Shown here: positions 49,247 through 56,266 of the stretch, piece after piece | Position numbering within the stretch: the stretch's first letter is position 1 | How the letters are laid out: each line of letters starts with the position of its first letter | Assembly (NCBI GenBank): GCA_905221615.1 | Contig: CAJNDT010000332.1 | Location: forward strand, 18,501-82,500 | Length of the DNA stretch: 64,000 nt | Source: Symbiodinium sp. CCMP2592 | Taxonomy: Eukaryota > Sar > Dinophyceae > Suessiales > Symbiodiniaceae | Direction of reading: 5' to 3' | Made by a program: the position numbers and the translations under genes | Notes under the pieces: model-generated | The model's database searches: none | What the model saw: only the letters and a program-made list of their open reading frames with translations | Told to the model about the DNA's origin: nothing

Positions 49247-49359
49247 ACTATAGCCTATATATTAATTTATATGCTCTACTTCCCTTTAAGCACCTTTGGG
49301 TAGGGTTCTTTCTTGTCCGGAGCCGTTATAAAGCAACTTAATATAATTACTACACTATA

Positions 49360-49494
49360 TTAAGTAGCTTTGTTTTTTGGGCATCCTATTACCCTCTGTT
49401 GTTGGAAGGCTTGACATCTCAATGTGTTGTGATGTTTCTGTAGCTTGGTTTTCTGAATAAGTTTTGAACAATATTCGCACTCAACACGACACAT
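49360..49494 (-). CDS. Mini zinc-finger protein
   Basis: 44 aa, too short for usual gene finders. VECEYCSKLIQKTKLQKHHN followed by TLRCQAF gives a C-x2-C...H-x4-C module, the same style as the larger zinc-finger proteins of this element. Its ATG overlaps the stop of the preceding small ORF by one base (TAATG), which suggests coupled translation. Unknown function; possibly regulatory. Confidence 0.5.
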   Translation of the reverse strand: MCRVECEYCSKLIQKTKLQKHHNTLRCQAFQQQRVIGCPKNKAT

Positions 49495-49658
49495 TATATT
49501 TTCGCGGTAGTATTTTTAAAATATTCTGGGTCAGATGGTTTATTATTATATGTCCCGTCGGCATTTCTTCGCCATGGGGCACTCTTCCTTTGCTTGACTT
49601 TTTCTTCGTGTGTTTCTTCTGTGCTTGTTTCTTCTACGATTTCTGGCTCGGGGGTCAT
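49494..49658 (-). CDS. Small acidic/basic protein
   Basis: 54 aa: EPEIVEETSTEETHEEKVKQ, then RKSAPWRRNADGTYNNKPSD. It fills what would otherwise be a 470-nt gap between two genes, and its end overlaps the mini zinc-finger start (TAATG). No known family. Confidence comes mainly from the fit in the operon-like packing. Confidence 0.4.
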   Translation of the reverse strand: MTPEPEIVEETSTEETHEEKVKQRKSAPWRRNADGTYNNKPSDPEYFKNTTAKI

Positions 49659-49723
49659 TACGGCTTAAGTAGTAACGTGGTAAGCCTTTAAGTGTATTTC
49701 ATTTTTTTACTCTTTAAATGCTT

Positions 49724-50503
49724 TTATGAGCTTACAGATTGGACTGATGCCCTTGAGCTTCTCCTGCTTCGAATATACTCTATGGTTTCTTGCGAACGTC
49801 TTGAACTTATCACGCTTTGGGGTGGGGTTGCTTCATCAACATATTCGATAGTTCTGTCGGAACTTTCAACTGTTTCGGGTTGCGACGAATTAATGTATTC
49901 GCTTAATGCTTCTTCTTCAACAGGCAACAATACGCTTCTGTTTGAACTTCTACGCGAACTCGATGATGCCGAAGAAGGTTCATAAGACTTTTTAACATTC
50001 ATAGGCAAACTATTTTCGCTTTCTTCCGTTTGTTGTTTTTCTACAGATTGTTCATTCTCTTCTTCTTCTTGTTCGATTTGTTGCCTTCGGTTTTGCATTT
50101 CTTCTCTTTCTTCCTTAAATTCATCATCCGCAAACACACCGTCGTAAATTCTTTGCATTATTGATTTCTTTTGCGTTCTTTCTCTTTCGTCTTCTTGTTG
50201 GTTTTCAGTTATGTTTTCGCTTTCTGCTTCTTCTTCTATTCGTTTCTTAATTTCTTGTTCTGGGGTTCTTATGCTTTCGCTTTCTGTTTCGTCGAATGTA
50301 TCTGTTTGCGTTCCTTTCTCTGGGTTATTATTATTTAACATTATCGTTTTTCTATCGTATTTCCCTAAATCAAAATCATCAAAATCGACATCATCTAATA
50401 ATATCCCTTGTTGTGTTCTTCTTTGACGTTCTGGCAATATTTTTAATCTGTGTGTTCTCGCTTCCCTTTCAATTTCTTCAAATGTCGGGCGTAATCTTAA
50501 CAT
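49724..50503 (-). CDS. Acidic low-complexity virion-type protein
   Basis: 259 aa. It starts MLRLRPTFEEIEREART; the LRPT(F/Y)(E/D)E string is shared with the next gene upstream (residues about 10-17 there), as is a following VDF. Residues 90-170 are Glu/Gln-rich and coiled-coil-like. The C-terminal 90 residues are Ser/Arg-rich with a repeated ETIEYIRSRRSSR-like phrase. I recognise no family. Position among capsid genes suggests a minor virion or core protein. Confidence 0.65.
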   Translation of the reverse strand: MLRLRPTFEEIEREARTHRLKILPERQRRTQQGILLDDVDFDDFDLGKYDRKTIMLNNNNPEKGTQTDTFDETESESIRTPEQEIKKRIEEEAESENITENQQEDERERTQKKSIMQRIYDGVFADDEFKEEREEMQNRRQQIEQEEEENEQSVEKQQTEESENSLPMNVKKSYEPSSASSSSRRSSNRSVLLPVEEEALSEYINSSQPETVESSDRTIEYVDEATPPQSVISSRRSQETIEYIRSRRSSRASVQSVSS

Positions 50504-50523
50504 ATATATTATTACTTAATATT

Positions 50524-51570
50524 TTATACTGGTAAAAATGATTTTGCTATTGCTGTTGCTCCTGCTTTTGCTAATGTTTCTACTCCTGCCTTTGCCCCAC
50601 TTATAGCAATATCTTTTATCGTATCCATTCCACTCGACGACGAAGCACTACCGCCACCTTTACCTTTGCCTTTTTTCATTTCTCGCCATTCTACCATTCT
50701 CTTTTGTAATAATTGGTCGTTGACTTGGTCAGTCCATCTGCCCGTTTGTATTAATCTATCTATATAATTTATCAAATAATCTTTTCTTGTTTGATTTCTT
50801 CCTTTCCCATTTACTTTAAGTTTTGCTATTTCTTCCTCTTGTTCTGGCGTTAATTCTATGCCTCTCAAGAATAACTGAAATCTGATGTCTTCTTCTTGAA
50901 CGCTTTTGTCTTGCCACTTTGTTATTTTTGTTGAGTAATCTATAGTTTCTTTATGTTTTCTCGCTTGGGCTGGTGCTTTTGTTGTTTCGTCATCATCGGC
51001 TGGAATTAATTCTGGGTCATCGTCAAATTCTTCTTCTTCCTCCTCTCCTTCTTCTATATCTTCTCCTTCTTCTTTTTCTTCGTCATCCATAACACCAACG
51101 GGTAAAGATTGCCTATGTGCTTCATCTAAATCAGTCGATGCTCTCGCGCCCGATTGTCTGAGTCTCTCTTCTTGCATTTGTGTATATCTTTGCAATTCCA
51201 TAGATAACGCGTCCATTTGTTCATTGGTTAATTCTCTTACTGACGGCGCTGTATCAAATGACATTGGGGTCGATGTTCCGCTCGCACGTGCATTTAACAT
51301 TCCTACCGACGTCCCCGTTGCTATTGCCGTTTGTCTCAATTGTGTTTGACGTTGTTCTTGTTTTAACTTGTCTTCTTCTTGTTTCTTCAGTCCCAAAAAA
51401 TCAACATTATCAAATTGACTTCCGAACTGATTGTTACGAAACATTGTAGCTCTTCTGTCAATTATTTTCTCTATTGGTGGTCTGTTAGGGTCGCCTTGGC
51501 TTTCAATCATACCCACCAATTCATCGTAGGTCGGACGTAATTTTAACTCGGATTTTAATGTTTCAATCAT
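50524..51570 (-). CDS. LRPT-motif protein with amphipathic C-terminus
   Basis: 348 aa. SELKLRPTYDELVGMIESQG at the start is followed by Gln/Glu-rich helices and a strongly acidic stretch (EEGEDIEEGEEEEEEFDDD, about 155-180). A conserved-looking block follows: QEEDIRFQLFLRGIELTPEQ, NGKGRNQTRKDYLINYIDRL, RWTDQVNDQLLQKRMVEW. The tail is Gly/Ser-rich, then MDTIKDIAISGAKAGVETLAKAGATAIAKSF, a small-residue amphipathic helix that might associate with membrane. I recall comparable C-termini in proteins coded near virophage and Polinton-like virus capsid genes. Function unknown. Confidence 0.65.
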   Translation of the reverse strand: MIETLKSELKLRPTYDELVGMIESQGDPNRPPIEKIIDRRATMFRNNQFGSQFDNVDFLGLKKQEEDKLKQEQRQTQLRQTAIATGTSVGMLNARASGTSTPMSFDTAPSVRELTNEQMDALSMELQRYTQMQEERLRQSGARASTDLDEAHRQSLPVGVMDDEEKEEGEDIEEGEEEEEEFDDDPELIPADDDETTKAPAQARKHKETIDYSTKITKWQDKSVQEEDIRFQLFLRGIELTPEQEEEIAKLKVNGKGRNQTRKDYLINYIDRLIQTGRWTDQVNDQLLQKRMVEWREMKKGKGKGGGSASSSSGMDTIKDIAISGAKAGVETLAKAGATAIAKSFLPV

Positions 51571-51590
51571 TATTATATTTAAAGTTAGAT

Positions 51591-51911
51591 TTAAATTATT
51601 TCTTTCATTATAGTTTTTAATTCGTTTTGACGTTTCTCAAGTTCCTCCTTTGTTCTTACTGGCATCATCGGACGCTCTAACTGTCTGTTAATATCATCTA
51701 ACTGACCTTGATAAAGTGATTGTTTTTGATGTTTCACCCAATCATTCCGTAACGCAACATTCTTAGCTCTGTTTTCGGCTTCTTCTATTCTTAATTTCAT
51801 ATCTTCTAAATATTTCTTTCTACTTGCTACTCCGAATGTATCTTCAATATCATACGTCTGTTCAACCATAGGCATACGCCGAAACTCTGGTTTGCTCTTA
51901 TACATACTCAT
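51591..51911 (-). CDS. Small coiled-coil protein
   Basis: 106 aa. EDTFGVASRKKYLEDMKLRI and following residues are heptad-like and strongly charged. It starts directly beside a 14-bp AT-only hairpin (51911-51946). Unknown; probably co-expressed with the flanking minus-strand virion genes. Confidence 0.55.
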   Translation of the reverse strand: MSMYKSKPEFRRMPMVEQTYDIEDTFGVASRKKYLEDMKLRIEEAENRAKNVALRNDWVKHQKQSLYQGQLDDINRQLERPMMPVRTKEELEKRQNELKTIMKEII

Positions 51912-51946
51912 TATTAATAATATTAGATTAAAAATATTATTAATAA
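51911..51946. promoter_or_regulatory. AT-only hairpin upstream of a minus-strand gene
   Basis: TTATTAATAATATT and AATATTATTAATAA form a perfect 14-bp stem with an 8-nt loop. It begins at the first base of the 106-aa ORF start and fills the space to the next gene. Confidence 0.6.
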
Positions 51947-51951
51947 TTATT

Positions 51952-52272
51952 TCATATTTGACATTTTTTATTTGACTTTATGACCTCAACTGCTTCTTCA
52001 GGGAAATCAATAACATATTTGTCAATCTCATTCAGCATCATTTCAACAATATCATCGTCGAGGAATTCGTTTTCAGTGTTTCTTAAATGTTCCTTGAGTT
52101 CGTTTAAAGGTAGTAGTTGTTTTGGAACATGCTGTTCAGATTTCACACACGCCTCCAAAATACCTACTTGTTTTATAAGTTCATCATGAACATCAAGTCC
52201 CTTTTCTCGAATTAAATGAAATCCGTAATTGAAAATCAAACTGCCTTTTTCTACATTAGTTAATGTTTTCAT
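51952..52272 (-). CDS. Small helical protein of unknown function
   Basis: 106 aa, acidic and helical: EKGSLIFNYGFHLIREKGLD, LNELKEHLRNTENEFLDDDI, DKYVIDFPEEAVEVIKSNKK. No motif recognised. Lies 24 nt from the zinc-finger protein upstream. Confidence 0.55.
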   Translation of the reverse strand: MKTLTNVEKGSLIFNYGFHLIREKGLDVHDELIKQVGILEACVKSEQHVPKQLLPLNELKEHLRNTENEFLDDDIVEMMLNEIDKYVIDFPEEAVEVIKSNKKCQI

Positions 52273-52296
52273 ATGTTATAATGTAGGAATTACCCT

Positions 52297-52905
52297 TTAA
52301 AACATACTCGTTTTAAACCTTGCTATTTTCTCGGCTTTCTCTTGTTGCTTCAGTTTTTTCATTTCGTTATAGGATTGTTGTAATAACTCGGTTGCCGTTA
52401 ATTGGCGTTCCGGTGGTTTCATTATAACGGGTTGTTTTGGTGTTGCTTTGGTTTTCACTTCAATTTCTTCGCTATGTTGTATTATTTCGTTCTGCTTGTT
52501 TTGATATTTGCTTTTCATTTCTTCCTCTATTTCCTTTCTTAGTTGTTCTTTTAGTTTAGACCCATATGAATTTTGTTGTTTATTAACAGGTAAAGTTTCC
52601 GAAGGCTGACCTTTACAATTTCTCGGATGCGAATGTTTTAGACTCTTGGGTAACATTTTTTTGTTACAGTCGGGACACTCAACCATCTCTACGACCTTTA
52701 CTGTTCTGGGTAATTTCTTCGCCGTTGCTTTCGGTTTCGGTTTCTCTTCCGCGTGTTCTTGCTTTGCTTCTTCGTGCTTTGCTTCCTCTTGTTGAATTTC
52801 TGGTGTTGGTTGGGGTTCGGTAGCTTCTTCAATAATATTCTCTACCACCTTTTCGTTCGCTTCTTCATTTTGACTTTCTTGAACTTCGTTATTAATGGTT
52901 TCCAT
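52297..52905 (-). CDS. Zinc-finger protein with charged arms
   Basis: 202 aa. The N-terminal 65 residues are Glu/Gln/Lys-rich. A single zinc module follows: VECPDCNKKMLPKSLKHSHP with RNC, a C-x2-C...H-x4-C type seen in proteins of Polinton-like viruses. The C-terminus (KLKEQLRKEIEEEMKSKYQN and LLQQSYNEMKKLKQQEKAEK) is coiled-coil-like. It sits next to the penton-like gene, so a virion-assembly or DNA-binding role is possible. Confidence 0.7.
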   Translation of the reverse strand: METINNEVQESQNEEANEKVVENIIEEATEPQPTPEIQQEEAKHEEAKQEHAEEKPKPKATAKKLPRTVKVVEMVECPDCNKKMLPKSLKHSHPRNCKGQPSETLPVNKQQNSYGSKLKEQLRKEIEEEMKSKYQNKQNEIIQHSEEIEVKTKATPKQPVIMKPPERQLTATELLQQSYNEMKKLKQQEKAEKIARFKTSMF

Positions 52906-52935
52906 ATATTCTATATAGAAAATTTATATGTTATT

Positions 52936-53772
52936 TTAACCTCTTAAAAATGTAAGCGTGAATGATATGTCTATCCCATTCAAATTTACAACTTGGTTAA
53001 GATTGTTGGTTAATCGAAAATTTAATCTTCTCAAGTATTTGTTAGAGACATCAATGTAATCAAAATTGCTTAATTCATTATCATTTATTATTCCTAAATA
53101 GGGGACTGTTACATTAATCTTTTTAATGATACTTGAATTACCCGCTACTGTTAATTGGTTAAAGTTGCTAATTTCATTACATTGTAAATATAAACTCTTA
53201 AAGGGAACCAAATCGATAAAATTAGTAATGTAAGGAACAAGATTAGTATAAGCGTCGGGCGCAGGTGTTGTATTACCCATTACACGATTAATTGAATTTA
53301 GATTATTAACATCAACATCGTCTAAAAACGAACCAACGAACGGCGCAACTTCGCCATCTGTTAAGACAACGAATATAACCTCAGAATAATTAACGGCAAT
53401 TCTAATTTTGTTAGTTGTTGCATTATACCTTACTGTGTATGTATTGGGTCTATCAACTGTATCAAAATAATTATTTAATTGTGTTTCTAATTCGGTTGTT
53501 AATTCGGATGCGGTATAATTACCTTCGGGGATTGGTATTTTACGATAAACCGCACCGGACGGAATAGCAGGTGGTAATACTTGATGTCTGAAATATAAAT
53601 TATTGTTTGTGTTGTTTATTGAATACCACGAATGCGGAATACTCACCTCGTGTATCTGACATAACATATTATCTTCGAGTTGGACAGTTTCGGGTAAGTC
53701 TATCGTAAAATCGGATGAAGTGCCATTGACTTTATAACTACTATCAATATATACCTTTTTAAACTTAAGCAT
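52936..53772 (-). CDS. Minor capsid (penton-like) protein
   Basis: 278 aa. VYIDSSYKVNGTSSDFTIDL, LEDNMLCQIHEVSIPHSWYS and NLYFRHQV open the protein, a signature shared by putative penton proteins of Polinton-like viruses and virophages. The remainder is beta-rich (YTVRYNATTNKIRIAVNYSE, LVPFKSLYLQCNEIS, LNGIDISFTLTFLRG), as expected for a single jelly roll. No signal peptide. It is divergent to the lipase-like gene, with two hairpins between them. The usual family length is about 250-350 aa, so the gene looks complete. Confidence 0.75.
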   Translation of the reverse strand: MLKFKKVYIDSSYKVNGTSSDFTIDLPETVQLEDNMLCQIHEVSIPHSWYSINNTNNNLYFRHQVLPPAIPSGAVYRKIPIPEGNYTASELTTELETQLNNYFDTVDRPNTYTVRYNATTNKIRIAVNYSEVIFVVLTDGEVAPFVGSFLDDVDVNNLNSINRVMGNTTPAPDAYTNLVPYITNFIDLVPFKSLYLQCNEISNFNQLTVAGNSSIIKKINVTVPYLGIINDNELSNFDYIDVSNKYLRRLNFRLTNNLNQVVNLNGIDISFTLTFLRG

Positions 53773-53815
53773 TATTAAATAATTGATAAAATAATTTTAT
53801 AAGTTTATTATATCG

Positions 53816-53840
53816 AAAACTTCTTATTGCATAAGAAGTT
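53816..53840. promoter_or_regulatory. Hairpin in divergent promoter region (1)
   Basis: AACTTCTTAT, loop TGC, ATAAGAAGTT: a perfect 10-bp stem (11 with the flanking A-T), in the 110-nt region between the divergent penton-like and lipase-like genes. Confidence 0.6.
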
Positions 53841-53848
53841 TAAATATT

Positions 53849-53877
53849 AATATAAATTATCTATGATAATTTATATT
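53849..53877. promoter_or_regulatory. Hairpin in divergent promoter region (2)
   Basis: AATATAAATTAT, loop CTATG, ATAATTTATATT: about 12 bp, ending 5 nt before the ATG of the lipase-like gene. Confidence 0.6.
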
Positions 53878-53882
53878 TCATC

Positions 53883-54524
53883 ATGCACAAACATAAAAGA
53901 AAAAATGAAGGTATATTATACGAAGCACCTAAAACAAGAAATAAACTTAACGACGAAGTTAGGGAAGAATTGGCAGGAACCGAAACCTATTTAACCGATA
54001 CCCAAGGTTTAAGATTGGCATACGAAAGTCCAAACAGGATTTATAGAAATGGTAGTCAGTTATACATAGCAGGAACAAAAGACCCTATCGATTTTTACGA
54101 TGATTTAAAATTACCTTTTTATCAAACAAGAAACACGAAGAGATATAAAGATGTTGATAAGTTTATTAAAGACGATACTATTGAAATCGACGGTAAAAAA
54201 CATTACGGTATTACTGATATAATAAGCCATAGCTTAGGTTCGGCTGTAGGACAACAAATTAATAATGATTATGGTAATATTTTTAGAAGTCGCAGTTACG
54301 GTTCGCCTTTTGTTTCAGGACAACGCCCAGAAGATACGGGGACAAACTTGAGAATACGAAAGTCTGGCGACCCAGTTAGTGCTTTTGATAAAGGCAGTAT
54401 AACATTAAATAGAGGAACATTAGACCCTTTACAAAATCATTCTTATCAAGATATAGGTAATGTTCATAATAAAGCAGGCAATCTACCAATAACACAAGAA
54501 GAATTTATGGAACAGTTTGATTAA
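53883..54524 (+). CDS. Lipase-like alpha/beta hydrolase (class 3 type)
   Basis: 213 aa. SQLYIAGTKDPIDFYDDLKL resembles the early strand of class 3 lipases, where IAGT(K)D precedes the core. RYKDVDKFIKD, a variable loop and ITDIISHSLGSAVGQQIN then provide the nucleophile elbow (S-H-S-L-G, Ser in the centre). FRSRSYGSPFVSGQ matches the strand after the elbow, which in family members leads to the catalytic Asp; a catalytic His could be in NHSYQDIGNVH. Lipase-like genes occur in some Polinton-like viruses. A role in membrane breaching on entry or release is an inference. No signal peptide is seen. Confidence 0.7.
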   Translation: MHKHKRKNEGILYEAPKTRNKLNDEVREELAGTETYLTDTQGLRLAYESPNRIYRNGSQLYIAGTKDPIDFYDDLKLPFYQTRNTKRYKDVDKFIKDDTIEIDGKKHYGITDIISHSLGSAVGQQINNDYGNIFRSRSYGSPFVSGQRPEDTGTNLRIRKSGDPVSAFDKGSITLNRGTLDPLQNHSYQDIGNVHNKAGNLPITQEEFMEQFD

Positions 54525-54548
54525 AATCTTTTCTAAATAATATTAATA

Positions 54549-54740
54549 ATGTATTCTTACAAAACAACATCATATGAGAAGGTAGAGAAGCCAAAACAAG
54601 ATAAACAATTTAAACAAAACAGTTACGAGGAAATACGAAAAATCGTAGAAGACGGCGGAGAGATGAAACTGAAAGAGACCATTAAGACAAAGAAAGACAA
54701 TAAAACCGAAAATAAAATTAAGTTTAATTTATTTGATTAA
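54549..54740 (+). CDS. Small basic protein
   Basis: 63 aa, Lys/Glu-rich (KVEKPKQDKQFKQNSYEEIR, ETIKTKKDNKTENKIKFNLF). It lies between the lipase-like and capsid genes on the same strand. No family recognised. Composition could be that of a DNA-binding virion protein. Confidence 0.5.
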   Translation: MYSYKTTSYEKVEKPKQDKQFKQNSYEEIRKIVEDGGEMKLKETIKTKKDNKTENKIKFNLFD

Positions 54741-54784
54741 ATTTATTATAAAAATATTAATAATCTAAACATAAATATATAAGT

Positions 54785-56221
54785 ATGGAAACATTCGCAC
54801 CAGAAGATATTCTCGTTGATAACTTGAGTTTTAAATTAAATAAAGGAGCAAGTTATATAACAGATAGAAGAAGTGTCACATTCTGGCCTTCGGGTTCAAA
54901 TATCTATAAACCTTCAAGTGGTAACCGTGTATTAAAATTTACTTTAAATGGTGAAGATAATAGCTGGTTAGACCCTCAAAGTGTAAGAATATTTTTCACA
55001 CTAAATAATAAAGATGGAACAAATTTTAGAAAACTACGACCCTTATCATCTCCATATTCCTTTTTCAGAAGAATGAGAATTATTGCAGGTAGTCAGGTTG
55101 TTGAAGATTTTGACAGTTATAATCGCGTTCATCATATGTTTTCTAAATTGATGTCATCAGGAGCAAGACGAGATGAGGCTAATGAAGGTTTCGGTTATAG
55201 ATACGATGATGAACTTTTAACATTAGTAAGCAAGGGAGGAACGGCATTAACTTATGAAGTTAATAGCGCCAATTGTTTAGGTTTTTACAATGAAATGACC
55301 GTCGGATTTAAACCGCTTTGTGGCTTGTTCTCACAATTCAAATACTTACCTTTAAAATACATGGGGAATTTAACTATTGAATTAGAACTCGTGACGAATG
55401 CTATTGATTGTATCATTGACCCTAATAATTACGACGAAAGCGACACAGGTATAGCGGAAGACATTAGAAATCGTTTTACCGTTGCTGTTGCTGGTGATGT
55501 AGGTAAGGCTACAAATACATCTATTGATTGGGAAATTTCAATTGCTCGTGTGGTTTGTGATGTTTGCACCCTTGATAATAATTTAAATAATGAATACGTC
55601 AAGCATCTTTTGGAAGGTAAAGGGTTACCCATTACTTATACAACTTATATTACTCAATCTCAATCTGTAAAAGGTTTGGATAGTATCAGTGTCAACGTTA
55701 TTCGTTCAGTGTCTAAACTTGTTGCATCATTTGTAACTTTTTACAAATCAGGAGACCCGAGTTTTGGTTATGAATATGCCGACAAGGAATTTTGTCGGTT
55801 CTATCATCCTCATCAAGCACACAACCCATTAGACGAAGGTATTTATGACATCAACAAAGATTTAGAGTTCCAAATTCAAGTAGGTTCTAAATTGTATCCC
55901 GAATACCCTTGTAATTCTATTACTCAATGTTTTTATCATTTACGCAAAGCATTAAACCTACCATTATTTCATCAACACAGTATGAATATCAATTTTAAGC
56001 AATACCGCGACAGGCAATTCGTTTTCGCCTTTGATTTTCAAAAGGTAAGTGACAGCAAATACACAGGTCTTAATCTACGTGCCGGTCAAATGATGCGATT
56101 AATTGTGAAGCCGGCTGGTGCATCAATTCCAACTAATGAAATGCCGGATAATATTTATATCACGATGCTTTCAGAACAGATATTAGAAATAAAAGACCTT
56201 GGTCTCAAAGTATTCGATTAA
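54785..56221 (+). CDS. Major capsid protein (double jelly-roll type)
   Basis: 478 aa, within the usual range of Polinton-like virus capsid proteins. Opening APEDILVDNLSFKLNKGASY and RRSVTFWPSGSNIYKPSSGN are typical. PYSFFRRMRIIAGSQVVEDF, YNRVHHMFSKLMSSG, FYNEMTVGFKPLCGLFSQFK and YLPLKYMGNLTIELELVTNA follow in the order expected of the first jelly roll. LYPEYPCNSITQCFYHLRKA, FAFDFQKVSDSKYTGLNLRA and YITMLSEQILEI are typical of the second. No membrane segment. It is intact, with an AT-rich 45-nt leader. Neighbours are the lipase-like and fibre genes. Role: builds the pseudo-hexameric shell. Confidence 0.85.
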   Translation: METFAPEDILVDNLSFKLNKGASYITDRRSVTFWPSGSNIYKPSSGNRVLKFTLNGEDNSWLDPQSVRIFFTLNNKDGTNFRKLRPLSSPYSFFRRMRIIAGSQVVEDFDSYNRVHHMFSKLMSSGARRDEANEGFGYRYDDELLTLVSKGGTALTYEVNSANCLGFYNEMTVGFKPLCGLFSQFKYLPLKYMGNLTIELELVTNAIDCIIDPNNYDESDTGIAEDIRNRFTVAVAGDVGKATNTSIDWEISIARVVCDVCTLDNNLNNEYVKHLLEGKGLPITYTTYITQSQSVKGLDSISVNVIRSVSKLVASFVTFYKSGDPSFGYEYADKEFCRFYHPHQAHNPLDEGIYDINKDLEFQIQVGSKLYPEYPCNSITQCFYHLRKALNLPLFHQHSMNINFKQYRDRQFVFAFDFQKVSDSKYTGLNLRAGQMMRLIVKPAGASIPTNEMPDNIYITMLSEQILEIKDLGLKVFD

Positions 56222-56237
56222 ATTTAATATAACATTC

Positions 56238-56264
56238 TAATAATAATTTATCTAATTATTATTA
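56238..56264. promoter_or_regulatory. AT-only hairpin before the fibre gene
   Basis: TAATAATAATT, loop TATCT, AATTATTATTA: a perfect 11-bp stem ending 3 nt before the fibre ATG. Confidence 0.6.
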
Positions 56265-56266
56265 TA

